From Oscillospiraceae bacterium (lineage in GTDB: Bacteria; Bacillota_A; Clostridia; Oscillospirales; Oscillospiraceae): a DNA stretch of 17,084 bases. The DNA is taken from the NCBI GenBank assembly GCA_017398105.1, contig JAFQHF010000181.1, positions 1 through 17,084 on the forward strand, read 5' to 3'. Both the position numbers and the translations under genes were made by a program. A model generated the notes under the pieces. The model searched no databases. It saw only the letters and a program-made list of their open reading frames with translations, and had not been told where the DNA came from. Numbering within the stretch: the first letter of the stretch is position 1; each line of letters starts with the position of its first letter. Below are positions 8,264 through 14,300 of this stretch, piece after piece.

Positions 8264-8598
8264 TGAATGTAAAAACCAAACGGGAACGGGAAAAAGAAAC
8301 CGTTTCCCTGATGATACGGCTGTACTGCCGTAAAAACCACGGTAGTAAAGAACTTTGCTCCGAATGTGCGGCACTGGAAGCCTATGCAAGACAGCGCTCA
8401 GATAAATGCCCTTTCATGGAGACGAAAACCTTCTGCTCCAACTGCAAGGTGCATTGCCACAGGAAAGATATGCGGGAGAAAATCCGGGAAGTCATGCGTT
8501 TTTCCGGCCCCAGGATGATCTTTTATCATCCCGTTATGGCGATCCGTCATATCATAGAATCCAAGAAAGAAAAAAGACGAATGGAGAAAAACACATGA
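8263..8598 (+). CDS. YgbA-like protein (nitrous oxide-stimulated promoter family)
   Basis: 111 aa, cytosolic, basic and Cys-rich. Seen: YCRKNHGSKELCSECAALEAY, then DKCPFM, FCSNCKVHCHR, and the C-terminal GPRMIFYHPVMAIRHII, the conserved pattern of the NO_ygbA family (named from E. coli ygbA, induced by nitric oxide). The Cys and His residues probably bind a metal or Fe-S centre; this is inferred from the pattern. The start codon shares one base with the stop of the CydC-like gene, so translation is coupled. Its role in the exporter operon is unknown; a redox or nitrosative-stress link would fit the CydDC-like transporter. Confidence 0.82.
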   Translation: MNVKTKREREKETVSLMIRLYCRKNHGSKELCSECAALEAYARQRSDKCPFMETKTFCSNCKVHCHRKDMREKIREVMRFSGPRMIFYHPVMAIRHIIESKKEKRRMEKNT

Positions 8599-8990
8599 AA
8601 AAATTGCTGTATATCATCTTAGGTTGTATCGGTTTGGGCCTTGGTGCCGTAGGTGCAGTGGTACCCATGCTGCCTGCCTTCCCGTTTCTGATGCTGGCGG
8701 CCTTCTGCTTCGCAAGAAGTTCTGAGAAACTGGATCGCTGGTTCAAGGGAACCAAGCTTTATAAAGATAATCTGGAAGACTATGTAGCTGGCCGTGGCAT
8801 GACCTGGAAAACCAAAATCCGGATTATGATTACCATCACGGCTCTTATGGCCTTTGGGTTTACCATGATGGCCATGAAACCGGTGTGGATTGGCTGCAAT
8901 ATTCTGGTCTGTGTGTGGGCGTTCCACATCATTTATTTCATTTGGGGTGTTAAAACCATTTCCGCAGCCAAGGAGCCTGCGACTGTATGA
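8595..8990 (+). CDS. YbaN/DUF454 family inner-membrane protein
   Basis: 131 aa. Seen: an N-terminal hydrophobic stretch with GAVGAVVPMLPAFPFLMLAAFCFARSS, the diagnostic DUF454 segment, then LDRWFKGTKLYKDNLEDYVAGRGMTWKTKIRI and two more hydrophobic helices (about 77-95 and 99-120). The family's function is not established. Start at 8595 within ATGA shared with the previous gene, with GGAG at 8583-8586; an alternative start at 8406 lies inside the neighbour and is rejected. Expected in the cytoplasmic membrane. Confidence 0.85.
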   Translation: MKKLLYIILGCIGLGLGAVGAVVPMLPAFPFLMLAAFCFARSSEKLDRWFKGTKLYKDNLEDYVAGRGMTWKTKIRIMITITALMAFGFTMMAMKPVWIGCNILVCVWAFHIIYFIWGVKTISAAKEPATV

Positions 8991-9304
8991 AGAAAAAACT
9001 GAATATCGCATTGTTGCTCAGTTTCCTTGTTGCCATCATGGTACCTTTGACCGGCGTACATATCCACAAGCTGGCATCTGTTTTATTTTTGCTGCTCAGC
9101 ATCGTTCACACAATTGTCTACCGAAGGAAACTGGGTGTAAAACGATTGTTGCTGCTTGCACTGATTGTGATTTCCTTCGCTACAGGCCTGTTCGGCATGA
9201 TTCTGGACCAGCATCCTATTATTTTGATCCTGCATCGCTGTGTCTCCATCGCGTTGGTATTCTTCCTCGCGATTCACATTTTCGTGTTTCATAAAAAGCT
9301 TTGA
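8987..9304 (+). CDS. Small His-rich four-helix membrane protein (DUF4405-like)
   Basis: 105 aa with hydrophobic stretches at about 7-23, 29-45, 53-73 and 83-101. Seven His residues (25, 27, 41, 76, 83, 97, 102) lie within or at the edges of the helices. GVHIHKLASVLFLLLSIVHTIV and HRCVSIALVFFLAIHIFVF resemble small cytochrome b-like membrane proteins of the DUF4405 type, where such His residues can hold heme; heme binding here is inference. Last gene of the operon, overlapping the previous one as ATGA and followed 6 bases later by a strong terminator. Confidence 0.7.
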   Translation: MKKKLNIALLLSFLVAIMVPLTGVHIHKLASVLFLLLSIVHTIVYRRKLGVKRLLLLALIVISFATGLFGMILDQHPIILILHRCVSIALVFFLAIHIFVFHKKL

Positions 9305-9310
9305 CGATAG

Positions 9311-9347
9311 AAAAAGGTACCGTTCCGATTGGAACGGTACCTTTTTT
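9311..9347. terminator. Bidirectional terminator between convergent operons
   Basis: An 11-bp GC-rich stem, GGTACCGTTCC (9316-9326) with GGAACGGTACC (9331-9341), loop GATT, flanked by AAAAA and TTTTTT that extend the pairing. It works for both strands. The leftward gene's TAA overlaps its edge. Confidence 0.92.
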
Positions 9348-10266
9348 ACCATTGTGTGATTGCATCGGAGAGCCTGCGGTCAATATCCAGTCGTGCTTGT
9401 TTACATTCTTTGGGATACTTGCGCCCGGCTTTGAATGCCAGTCCAACAAACAGACTTCCGATTACCGGAATCATAATATCCAGCATAGACTGAGGAAATG
9501 CAAAGTGAGTACCATGCTGATAGAGTAGGGATTCGTATTCGCATTCATGAGGCCTTTCTTTCAGCCGCTGCTCCATTCTGCGGATGTATTTACAGGTATC
9601 CCACAGCACATCGTCTTCCGCGCCTACAAAGATGATCTTGCCTTTGATATTCTCGACCTTAATCCGTTCCGCTTCCTGAATGGGATGACGCCGCTCGGAT
9701 TCGTCAAACATACTCCGGGATGCGATCATGTCACCACGAGCTTTGGACTCCTCTTTGATCTTCTGCCAGTATTCCGGATGCCGGTAGGCATAGGGCAGGC
9801 ACGGCAGAGGTTCGCCTTGCCAGGAAATACTGGATTCCTTGTCGCCGGGACGCTCGTGAGCACCGTCCTTGCCGTCCTGGTAAAAGCCCTCCATAATGAA
9901 ATCCGGGGGCGAGATGGCAATGGTCAGGGTAATATCCGGGAACCAGGATGCAGCTACCAGCGCCATCATGCCTGTGGTAGAAGCTCCGGCAATGCCGATT
10001 TTTTCATTTCCCTGTGATTTAAGGTATGCAATGGCCTTTTCAAACCGCTCCAGAGGATAATTGTGGTGACCGTAGTCCTGCTTGTCCGGGGACATGGCCA
10101 TGACGTTACAGCCAAGCTTCTGCATCCACTTCGCGCCGGATTGCGCCATCCGGTCATCGGAGGAATCCCCCAGCATGACAATAAATGCCTTGTTTGTCTC
10201 TTCTGTGCAGGGATAGTAAACACCGTAAAAGCCATCCTTACAGGGATCAAAATAGCGTTTTTCCAT
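9346..10266 (-). CDS. BAAT/acyl-CoA thioester hydrolase-type alpha/beta hydrolase
   Basis: 306 aa, cytosolic. It fits the C-terminal catalytic domain of the BAAT family alone, as is usual in bacteria. Seen: a nucleophile elbow in KIGIAGASTTGMMALVAASWFPDI (GASTTG, Ser96), GKIIFVGAEDDVLWDT (209-224) with the acidic residue, and LLYQHGTHFAFP (247-258) for the catalytic His. Family members hydrolyse or transfer acyl groups from thioesters. The elbow lacks the typical Gly two residues after Ser (Thr98), so activity should be checked. Start at 10266 after GAGGT, 3 bases past the previous gene's TAA. Last gene of the leftward operon. Confidence 0.82.
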   Translation of the reverse strand: MEKRYFDPCKDGFYGVYYPCTEETNKAFIVMLGDSSDDRMAQSGAKWMQKLGCNVMAMSPDKQDYGHHNYPLERFEKAIAYLKSQGNEKIGIAGASTTGMMALVAASWFPDITLTIAISPPDFIMEGFYQDGKDGAHERPGDKESSISWQGEPLPCLPYAYRHPEYWQKIKEESKARGDMIASRSMFDESERRHPIQEAERIKVENIKGKIIFVGAEDDVLWDTCKYIRRMEQRLKERPHECEYESLLYQHGTHFAFPQSMLDIMIPVIGSLFVGLAFKAGRKYPKECKQARLDIDRRLSDAITQW

Positions 10267-10269
10267 AGA

Positions 10270-11061
10270 TTACCTCTTTTCCCGTTCCGGCGATGCAGCA
10301 TGGACAGCCTTGACTTCCTCAATAAACTGCTCCGTACGCTCCGCGATCAAACCGCCGTGGCCCACATTGCGGAACACTTTGTAAGTAAAAGCGTAGCCTG
10401 CGTCCTTCCATTTCTGAATATCCTTTGCTAATCTTCGCTCCACCTGACTGTTGATGCCGTGCCAGATATGCATATCGGTATTCTTAAAAACCTCGAAATT
10501 CATGGGACGGCCAATCAGACAGGCATCCTGGTTCTTCCAGCTTTTCCAGGTAGCATCCGGGTACAGGAGCCGCTCCGCTTCCTCCGGTTTTCTCCCTGTC
10601 AGCCTAGCAATCAGCTTCTTTCGCATCGGCCCGGCTTTGCCCATCATCTGATAAAAGAAGCCAGTGAAGAAAAATAGGTAGATTTCCTTGCACAGCTTAC
10701 TTTTCATGTTGGGATAATCGTGGGTACTCATGCCGTCAGCGATGGTGGTCGTGATGGTCAGGCGCTCATCCCCTAGCACCTCCAGAAGCACCCGGCAGCC
10801 GTAGGACAGGGCATAAAGGATATCGATCCTTCCGCCGTGGTTCTCCACAATGTAGTCGCCGAGTCGCTTTGCTTCATCCATCACAGACACAAATTCTGTA
10901 TCCGGTTCCGTTGGATTGAACCCATCATAAGCAACAACAAGCACATGGAAATCCTTGCTGAGCCGCTCCGCTACCGGCAGCACACCCCGGTAGCAAACAC
11001 CACCGCCATGGAGCAGAACCATCAGCGTTTCGTTCTGCTGTCCGAATTCAAAGTATTTCAT
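10270..11061 (-). CDS. Alpha/beta hydrolase, intact paralogue
   Basis: 263 aa. Seen: LLHGGG (16-21) as the oxyanion region, YALSYGCRV (83-91) with Ser86 as the likely nucleophile, and NVGHGGL (232-238) with His235 as the likely base. It shares MKYFEFG, FHVLVVAYDGFNPTE and YIVENHGGRI with the frameshifted hydrolase at 12907-12144 (MKFYEFG, FHVVCVSYDGFDETED, YIRENHGSHI), so the two are paralogues in one operon. AGGAGG lies in the end of the upstream gene, 4 bases of intergenic space. No signal peptide, so cytosolic. Substrate unknown. Confidence 0.84.
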   Translation of the reverse strand: MKYFEFGQQNETLMVLLHGGGVCYRGVLPVAERLSKDFHVLVVAYDGFNPTEPDTEFVSVMDEAKRLGDYIVENHGGRIDILYALSYGCRVLLEVLGDERLTITTTIADGMSTHDYPNMKSKLCKEIYLFFFTGFFYQMMGKAGPMRKKLIARLTGRKPEEAERLLYPDATWKSWKNQDACLIGRPMNFEVFKNTDMHIWHGINSQVERRLAKDIQKWKDAGYAFTYKVFRNVGHGGLIAERTEQFIEEVKAVHAASPEREKR

Positions 11062-11065
11062 CGCA

Positions 11066-11530
11066 TCATTCCTCCTGCTTCCGGGGATGGAAAGTATTGA
11101 ATATCAGTCCGGCAAATAAAGCGCACAATGCACCGCCTACAGCCAACAGAATCAGCAGCTTACACTCTTCCACAGAAAGGCCTGCCCTCAGTCCTGCCGT
11201 CAGCGCATTCAATCCGACGATGATTCCGCCAAGGCCTCCCTGTGTGAGAGCACCGAAGCCTCGATACAACCGTTTCTTCGGTAAAATCCGGTCGAGCTTC
11301 AGGATTCGTTCGCTGACCAGTTCTGCGATTCCTACAACCATGGCAACAGCTGGGATAATTCCAACCATCACGCTAAGCCACACCAACGGGATCTCCATAA
11401 ATGCGGGCCATTTCACAAAGCACTGGATCAGGCAGACAAGATACATAATCCAACCCACATTACCCGGTACATCATATGCAAGCCATCTGGCAGTGGAAAT
11501 ATGACTTTCATACACCGTTTCGTTTTTCAT
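11066..11530 (-). CDS. Four-helix membrane protein of unknown function
   Basis: 154 aa with hydrophobic segments at about 24-40, 48-70, 91-116 and 124-146, the third Gly-rich (ALTQGGLGGIIVGLNALTAG). The loop after helix 2 is charged (SERILKLDRILPKKRLYR), and the end is NTFHPRKQEE. I do not recognise a family. The start at 11530 is preferred over 11560 because it overlaps the upstream TGA as ATGA, like the other junctions in this operon; the ribosome site, GAGG, is weak and coupling is likely. It may anchor or serve the hydrolases at the membrane. Confidence 0.72.
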   Translation of the reverse strand: MKNETVYESHISTARWLAYDVPGNVGWIMYLVCLIQCFVKWPAFMEIPLVWLSVMVGIIPAVAMVVGIAELVSERILKLDRILPKKRLYRGFGALTQGGLGGIIVGLNALTAGLRAGLSVEECKLLILLAVGGALCALFAGLIFNTFHPRKQEE

Positions 11531-12147
11531 TTCTTTGCCCTCTTCAAGCAGAAATCGCATTTGTCTGCGCCGGTGCCAATCGTTCCTGCCCGACGAAACT
11601 CCAAACCGGGCAGATTACCATAGATCCATTCGTCTATTTCGCAGGAAAAGCGGGTGATCTCCGGACAGCCAATCTCTGTCAGATATTTACAGTAAGGACA
11701 CGCATTGATGTCAAAGTAGACTTCATCTTTTGATATACAGTGCTTTGTGCTTTGAAATCCAGCATCCTCATTAAAGGAGCTGTCCAGCATTTTGGCGAAG
11801 ATACGCAGAAACACATAGTCCATACCGGGAATATAAAGTGCACAGGACAGCAATTTCGCAATACGCCGGCCTTCTCTTTCTACGCCAGTACTCAGAATTT
11901 CAAGGGCTTGCTCTGGAAATACCTCTTTCAGCGCCATATATACCGCCGCCATGCGAAACATCTGACCGTCGGTATGCTGCTTCATTTTCACGGGAAGATG
12001 GGCGTATCGGGCGCACAGTTCCTCCCAATTCTTTCCTGCCTTTTCCCAGATTCGCTGCACCGTTTCCTGACCGTACCGCCCCACCAAATCTTTCTTTATA
12101 TTCCTGTAGCCAGTGTCATGGTCCAAGACCCAAACGCCACTTTTCAT
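11527..12147 (-). CDS. L-2-amino-thiazoline-4-carboxylate (ATC) hydrolase family protein
   Basis: 206 aa. It belongs by its pattern to the ATC hydrolase family, named for ring opening of 2-amino-thiazoline-4-carboxylate on the way to cysteine; most members are untested. Seen: a helical N-terminal half; then NACPYCKYLTEIGCPE (148-163), FSCEIDEWIYGNLPGLEF (168-185) and the C-terminal GTGADKCDFCLKR (191-203). Cys150, 153, 161, 169, 197 and 200 could form a metal or Fe-S site; that is inference. Start at 12147 by ATGA overlap with the upstream frame and GAGGTG in front. It sits between hydrolase genes in one operon. Confidence 0.75.
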   Translation of the reverse strand: MKSGVWVLDHDTGYRNIKKDLVGRYGQETVQRIWEKAGKNWEELCARYAHLPVKMKQHTDGQMFRMAAVYMALKEVFPEQALEILSTGVEREGRRIAKLLSCALYIPGMDYVFLRIFAKMLDSSFNEDAGFQSTKHCISKDEVYFDINACPYCKYLTEIGCPEITRFSCEIDEWIYGNLPGLEFRRAGTIGTGADKCDFCLKRAKK

Positions 12148-12907
12148 AAGCACACCTCTTTCACTTTCTCGGCCCACTGCTCCGGGTACAACACCAGCAG
12201 TTCCTCATGCTCCATATCGAATCGGTGGATCACCGGATTTACAAAATGCATCTGATAACGGTGCAGATATTCTTCGCCCATTTTTGCGGCATAGAAGCAA
12301 TGCACCGTAGTTCCGGGAACAGATATCTGGTCTTCCAGTTGCGTAATCAGATCGGAATAGAACTGGTTGTAGACACTTTCCCTTTTCATAAATGGTAGCC
12401 CACCATTACCAATACCGAACATGGCCATGAACTTATCCCGGTAAGGCGTGCGCTTCTTTTCCATCAGCCCGTGCAGGATCTTTGGATACTCACCCGAACT
12501 GACGATTTTTGTAAAAGCGAGATGGCGATTTTGCATTTCAGCTTGGCTTTCCATACTGCATCCTGATCCAGATCAGAACTGCCCAGAATGGCGTGGTCGA
12601 TGTGGATATTTTTTCGCTGCACCAGCAGCCCCACAAAGGAACCGCCCAGGCTGCAGCCGTAAGCAGCACGGATGTGGCTGCCATGATTCTCCCGGATATA
12701 TTTTTCGATCTTCTCCGTTTCAGTCAGCATATCAGGAAAAACCGTATCTTCTGTCTCGTCGAATCCATCATAGGACACACAGACCACATGGAAGTGCTGC
12801 TCAAGAAGTGGGATTGCTTCCCCGAAATTCAACTTCCAGTGGCGGCAAGTACCGGGAAGCAGCAGAATCACCGGAGCAGTTTTCTCCCCAAATTCATAGA
12901 ATTTCAT
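12144..12907 (-). pseudogene. Alpha/beta hydrolase split by a one-base frameshift
   Basis: Two overlapping frames make one about 254-aa hydrolase. Frame 1 (12907-12464) carries MKFYEFG, LLPGT, FHVVCVSYDGFDETED and AYGCSLGGSF with nucleophile Ser86. Frame 2 (to 12144) carries IVSSGEYPKILHGLMEKKR through RFDMEHEELLVLYPEQW with the likely catalytic His. The change of frame lies at a run of five T (12506-12510); one more base would restore a continuous reading LLQKIVSSGEYP. It could be a true mutation, length variation of the homopolymer, or a sequencing error. ATG 12907 has AAGGAG and is the first gene of the operon, so a break here need not stop the downstream genes, each with its own start. 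Confidence 0.82.
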
Positions 12908-12926
12908 GACATCTCTCCTTCACTGC

Positions 12927-12942
12927 GTTAGCGGCGTCTAAC
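12927..12942. promoter_or_regulatory. Operator 4, hydrolase operon
   Basis: GTTAGCGGCGTCTAAC, the same GTTAG-N6-CTAAC palindrome as at 4684, 4796 and 4851, just downstream of the -10 box of the leftward promoter and 19 bases before the first start codon. A related imperfect palindrome (GTTAGAC...GTCTAC) lies at 13008-13028, about 30 bases upstream of the -35 box. Confidence 0.8.
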
Positions 12943-12950
12943 TTGCTTAT

Positions 12951-12979
12951 ATTTTATCACCGGGTATCAAACAAGTCAA
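12951..12979 (-). promoter_or_regulatory. Promoter of the hydrolase operon
   Basis: On the minus strand TTGACT (12979-12974), 17-base spacer, TAAAAT (12956-12951). The predicted start near 12944 adjoins operator 4. Same layout as the methyltransferase promoter, including an identical -35 box. Confidence 0.75.
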
Positions 12980-13036
12980 TAAACCAAAAGTAATGATATT
13001 GATTCGCGTTAGACACTTCACTGTCTACAAAATGAT

Positions 13037-13216
13037 ATGTACAAGAACCCGGAGGTCGTAGGCACGCTGAAAAAATGGAAGAAAATAGTTCGGGAAACAA
13101 TGGGAATGACTTGTATTTCTGAACTTTTATTGACAAAATTTGTTCGAGAAGAATCTAAACAAAAATTAGTAAAAATTATGATTATTTCGAATAAGAAGTC
13201 TAGACTTTATGGGTAA
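13037..13216 (+). other. Possible 59-aa coding remnant at the island edge
   Basis: An ATG-to-TAA frame of 59 codons, reading MYKNPEVVGTLKKWKKIV, then helix-like Lys-rich sequence to KKSRLYG. There is no ribosome site before it and it crosses the partial tRNA repeat at 13046-13062, so the first residues are probably not original. It may be the tail of a gene cut by recombination. I do not recognise the family. The rest of 13217-13387 is AT-rich with the 20-bp repeat and no ORF. Confidence 0.3.
13046..13062 (+). repeat. Partial tRNA-fMet repeat (17 bp)
   Basis: AACCCGGAGGTCGTAGG matches the middle of the 45-bp att repeat exactly, then diverges. A chance match of this length in the same region is unlikely. 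It probably marks the original right edge of the cargo element, with 13063-13387 being the relic of another insertion. Confidence 0.6.
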
Positions 13217-13253
13217 TTTTTATAGATATATGAACTTTTGGACGGAATTCTGT

Positions 13254-13273
13254 GGGGTTAATTTGGGGTTAGT
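13254..13273. repeat. 20-bp island-end repeat, right copy
   Basis: GGGGTTAATTTGGGGTTAGT, identical to 217-236. On the minus strand it again reads TNPKLTP, but a stop codon lies directly before it in that frame, so here it is not part of a long gene. This favours either a decayed integrase tail or a protein-binding site. Confidence 0.55.
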
Positions 13274-13387
13274 TTATTCGTAGATGAATTGAATTATTCG
13301 AATTTATACGATAGAAAAGTTGCGATATTTCAATAAATTTTCGAAATTTTAATAAGTTTTTAGTTATTTTATAAAAACTCGCCGTCG

Positions 13388-13432
13388 CTCATAACCCGGA
13401 GGTCGTAGGTTCGAGTCCTGCCTCCGCAACCA
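13388..13432 (+). repeat. Right att-type repeat: 3' half of initiator tRNA-fMet
   Basis: 45 bases identical to 92-136, anticodon loop to CCA. The bases before it (CTCGCCGTCG) loosely resemble the D-arm/anticodon-stem region of tRNA-fMet but do not complete a tRNA. Chromosome-type sequence with a terminator follows, so this is the probable right boundary of the island. Confidence 0.85.
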
Positions 13433-13467
13433 AAACTGTAAAAGAGAATAGATGCAATTCGTGAAGT

Positions 13468-13499
13468 ATGACTTTCAGTTTAACTGAGAGTCATTTTTT
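13468..13499 (+). terminator. Rho-independent terminator after the right repeat
   Basis: An 11-bp stem, ATGACTTTCAG with CTGAGAGTCAT (one T-G pair), loop TTTAA, then a run of T. Probably the native terminator of the tRNA locus. The rest of 13500-13817 shows no gene I can support. Confidence 0.8.
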
Positions 13500-13817
13500 A
13501 TCAGCCGATATGGGATGGTCATGTTAATAAATCTAGCCCCACCATCATTTAAAATAACAGTAAGTGTTGTGGCGAAGCATTTGCTATGCATCGTTCCCCA
13601 CCTCTGATTGGTTTTTATGTTTTATTTCGAATCTCACTGTTTTTTCAAGGAAGCTGCCGGTAGACGCGATTGCAATATGGTTGAGAATTGGCTCGTTGGA
13701 AATAGGTCGAATATGGAATATGGAGATAGTATAAAATAAAGAGTACAATAAACCGGACAGATAAGAACAAGTGTGTGGCATCAAGTGAAAAATGAAACGC
13801 AAGTCTTTGAAATGGGA

Positions 13818-13846
13818 TTGACCTGCTTCTCAAATCTTTATAGAAT
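13818..13846 (+). promoter_or_regulatory. Promoter of the DUF523-macro operon
   Basis: TTGACC (13818-13823), 17-base spacer, TAGAAT (13841-13846); five of six consensus bases in each box. The start would be near 13853, giving a very short leader before AAAGGTGG. Confidence 0.7.
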
Positions 13847-13867
13847 AACAGCAGAAAGGTGGAATCG

Positions 13868-14299
13868 ATGATGAAGATTCTGGTAAGTGCCTGCCTGTTG
13901 GGCGAAAACTGCAAATACAACGGCAGAAACAATTACAACGCAGCTGTTGTGGAATTTGTGAAGGATCAGGAAGTTCTCACGATCTGTCCCGAGATGATAG
14001 CCGGAATGGGCTGTCCCAGAACGCCTATTGAAATTGTTGACGGAGTGCTGATGGATCGCAACGGTAACAATGTGGATGCTGCTATGCGGGAAGCAGTGGA
14101 AAAGGCTATGGAGATGATCCGGAAGGAAGAAATCCAGTGTGCTGTTCTGCAGTCCAGAAGCCCTACCTGCGGTGTGAATGAAGTTTATGATGGCAGCTTT
14201 TCCGGAAAGCTGATCCCGGGTTCCGGTGTGCTGGCCCGGGCATTGAAGGACAAAGGATACCAGGTTATTGATGCGGAAGATATAAAGGCAGGTGTTTAA
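13868..14299 (+). CDS. DUF523 family protein, putative Fe-S desulfurase/sulfur enzyme
   Basis: 143 aa, cytosolic. Seen: the family signature SACLLGENCKYNGR (7-20), CPEMIAGMGCPRTPIEI (40-56) and LQSRSPTCG (94-102). Cys9, Cys49 and Cys101 are placed like the conserved cluster ligands; TudS, a thiouracil desulfurase with an Fe-S cluster, belongs to this family, but this gene's substrate is unknown. ATG 13868 or the adjoining 13871 follows AAAGGTGG; the GTG at 13859 lies within the ribosome site and is rejected. The next gene starts one base after the stop. Confidence 0.85.
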   Translation: MMKILVSACLLGENCKYNGRNNYNAAVVEFVKDQEVLTICPEMIAGMGCPRTPIEIVDGVLMDRNGNNVDAAMREAVEKAMEMIRKEEIQCAVLQSRSPTCGVNEVYDGSFSGKLIPGSGVLARALKDKGYQVIDAEDIKAGV

Positions 14300-14300
14300 G

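Noticed and set aside
13009..13038. Rightward promoter near the variant palindrome
   Set aside because: Candidate boxes (TTAGAC, TGATAT) match the consensus poorly at any sensible spacing.
13584..13802. 72-codon minus-strand frame between the right repeat and the DUF523 gene
   Set aside because: No ribosome site, no recognisable family; composition looks random.
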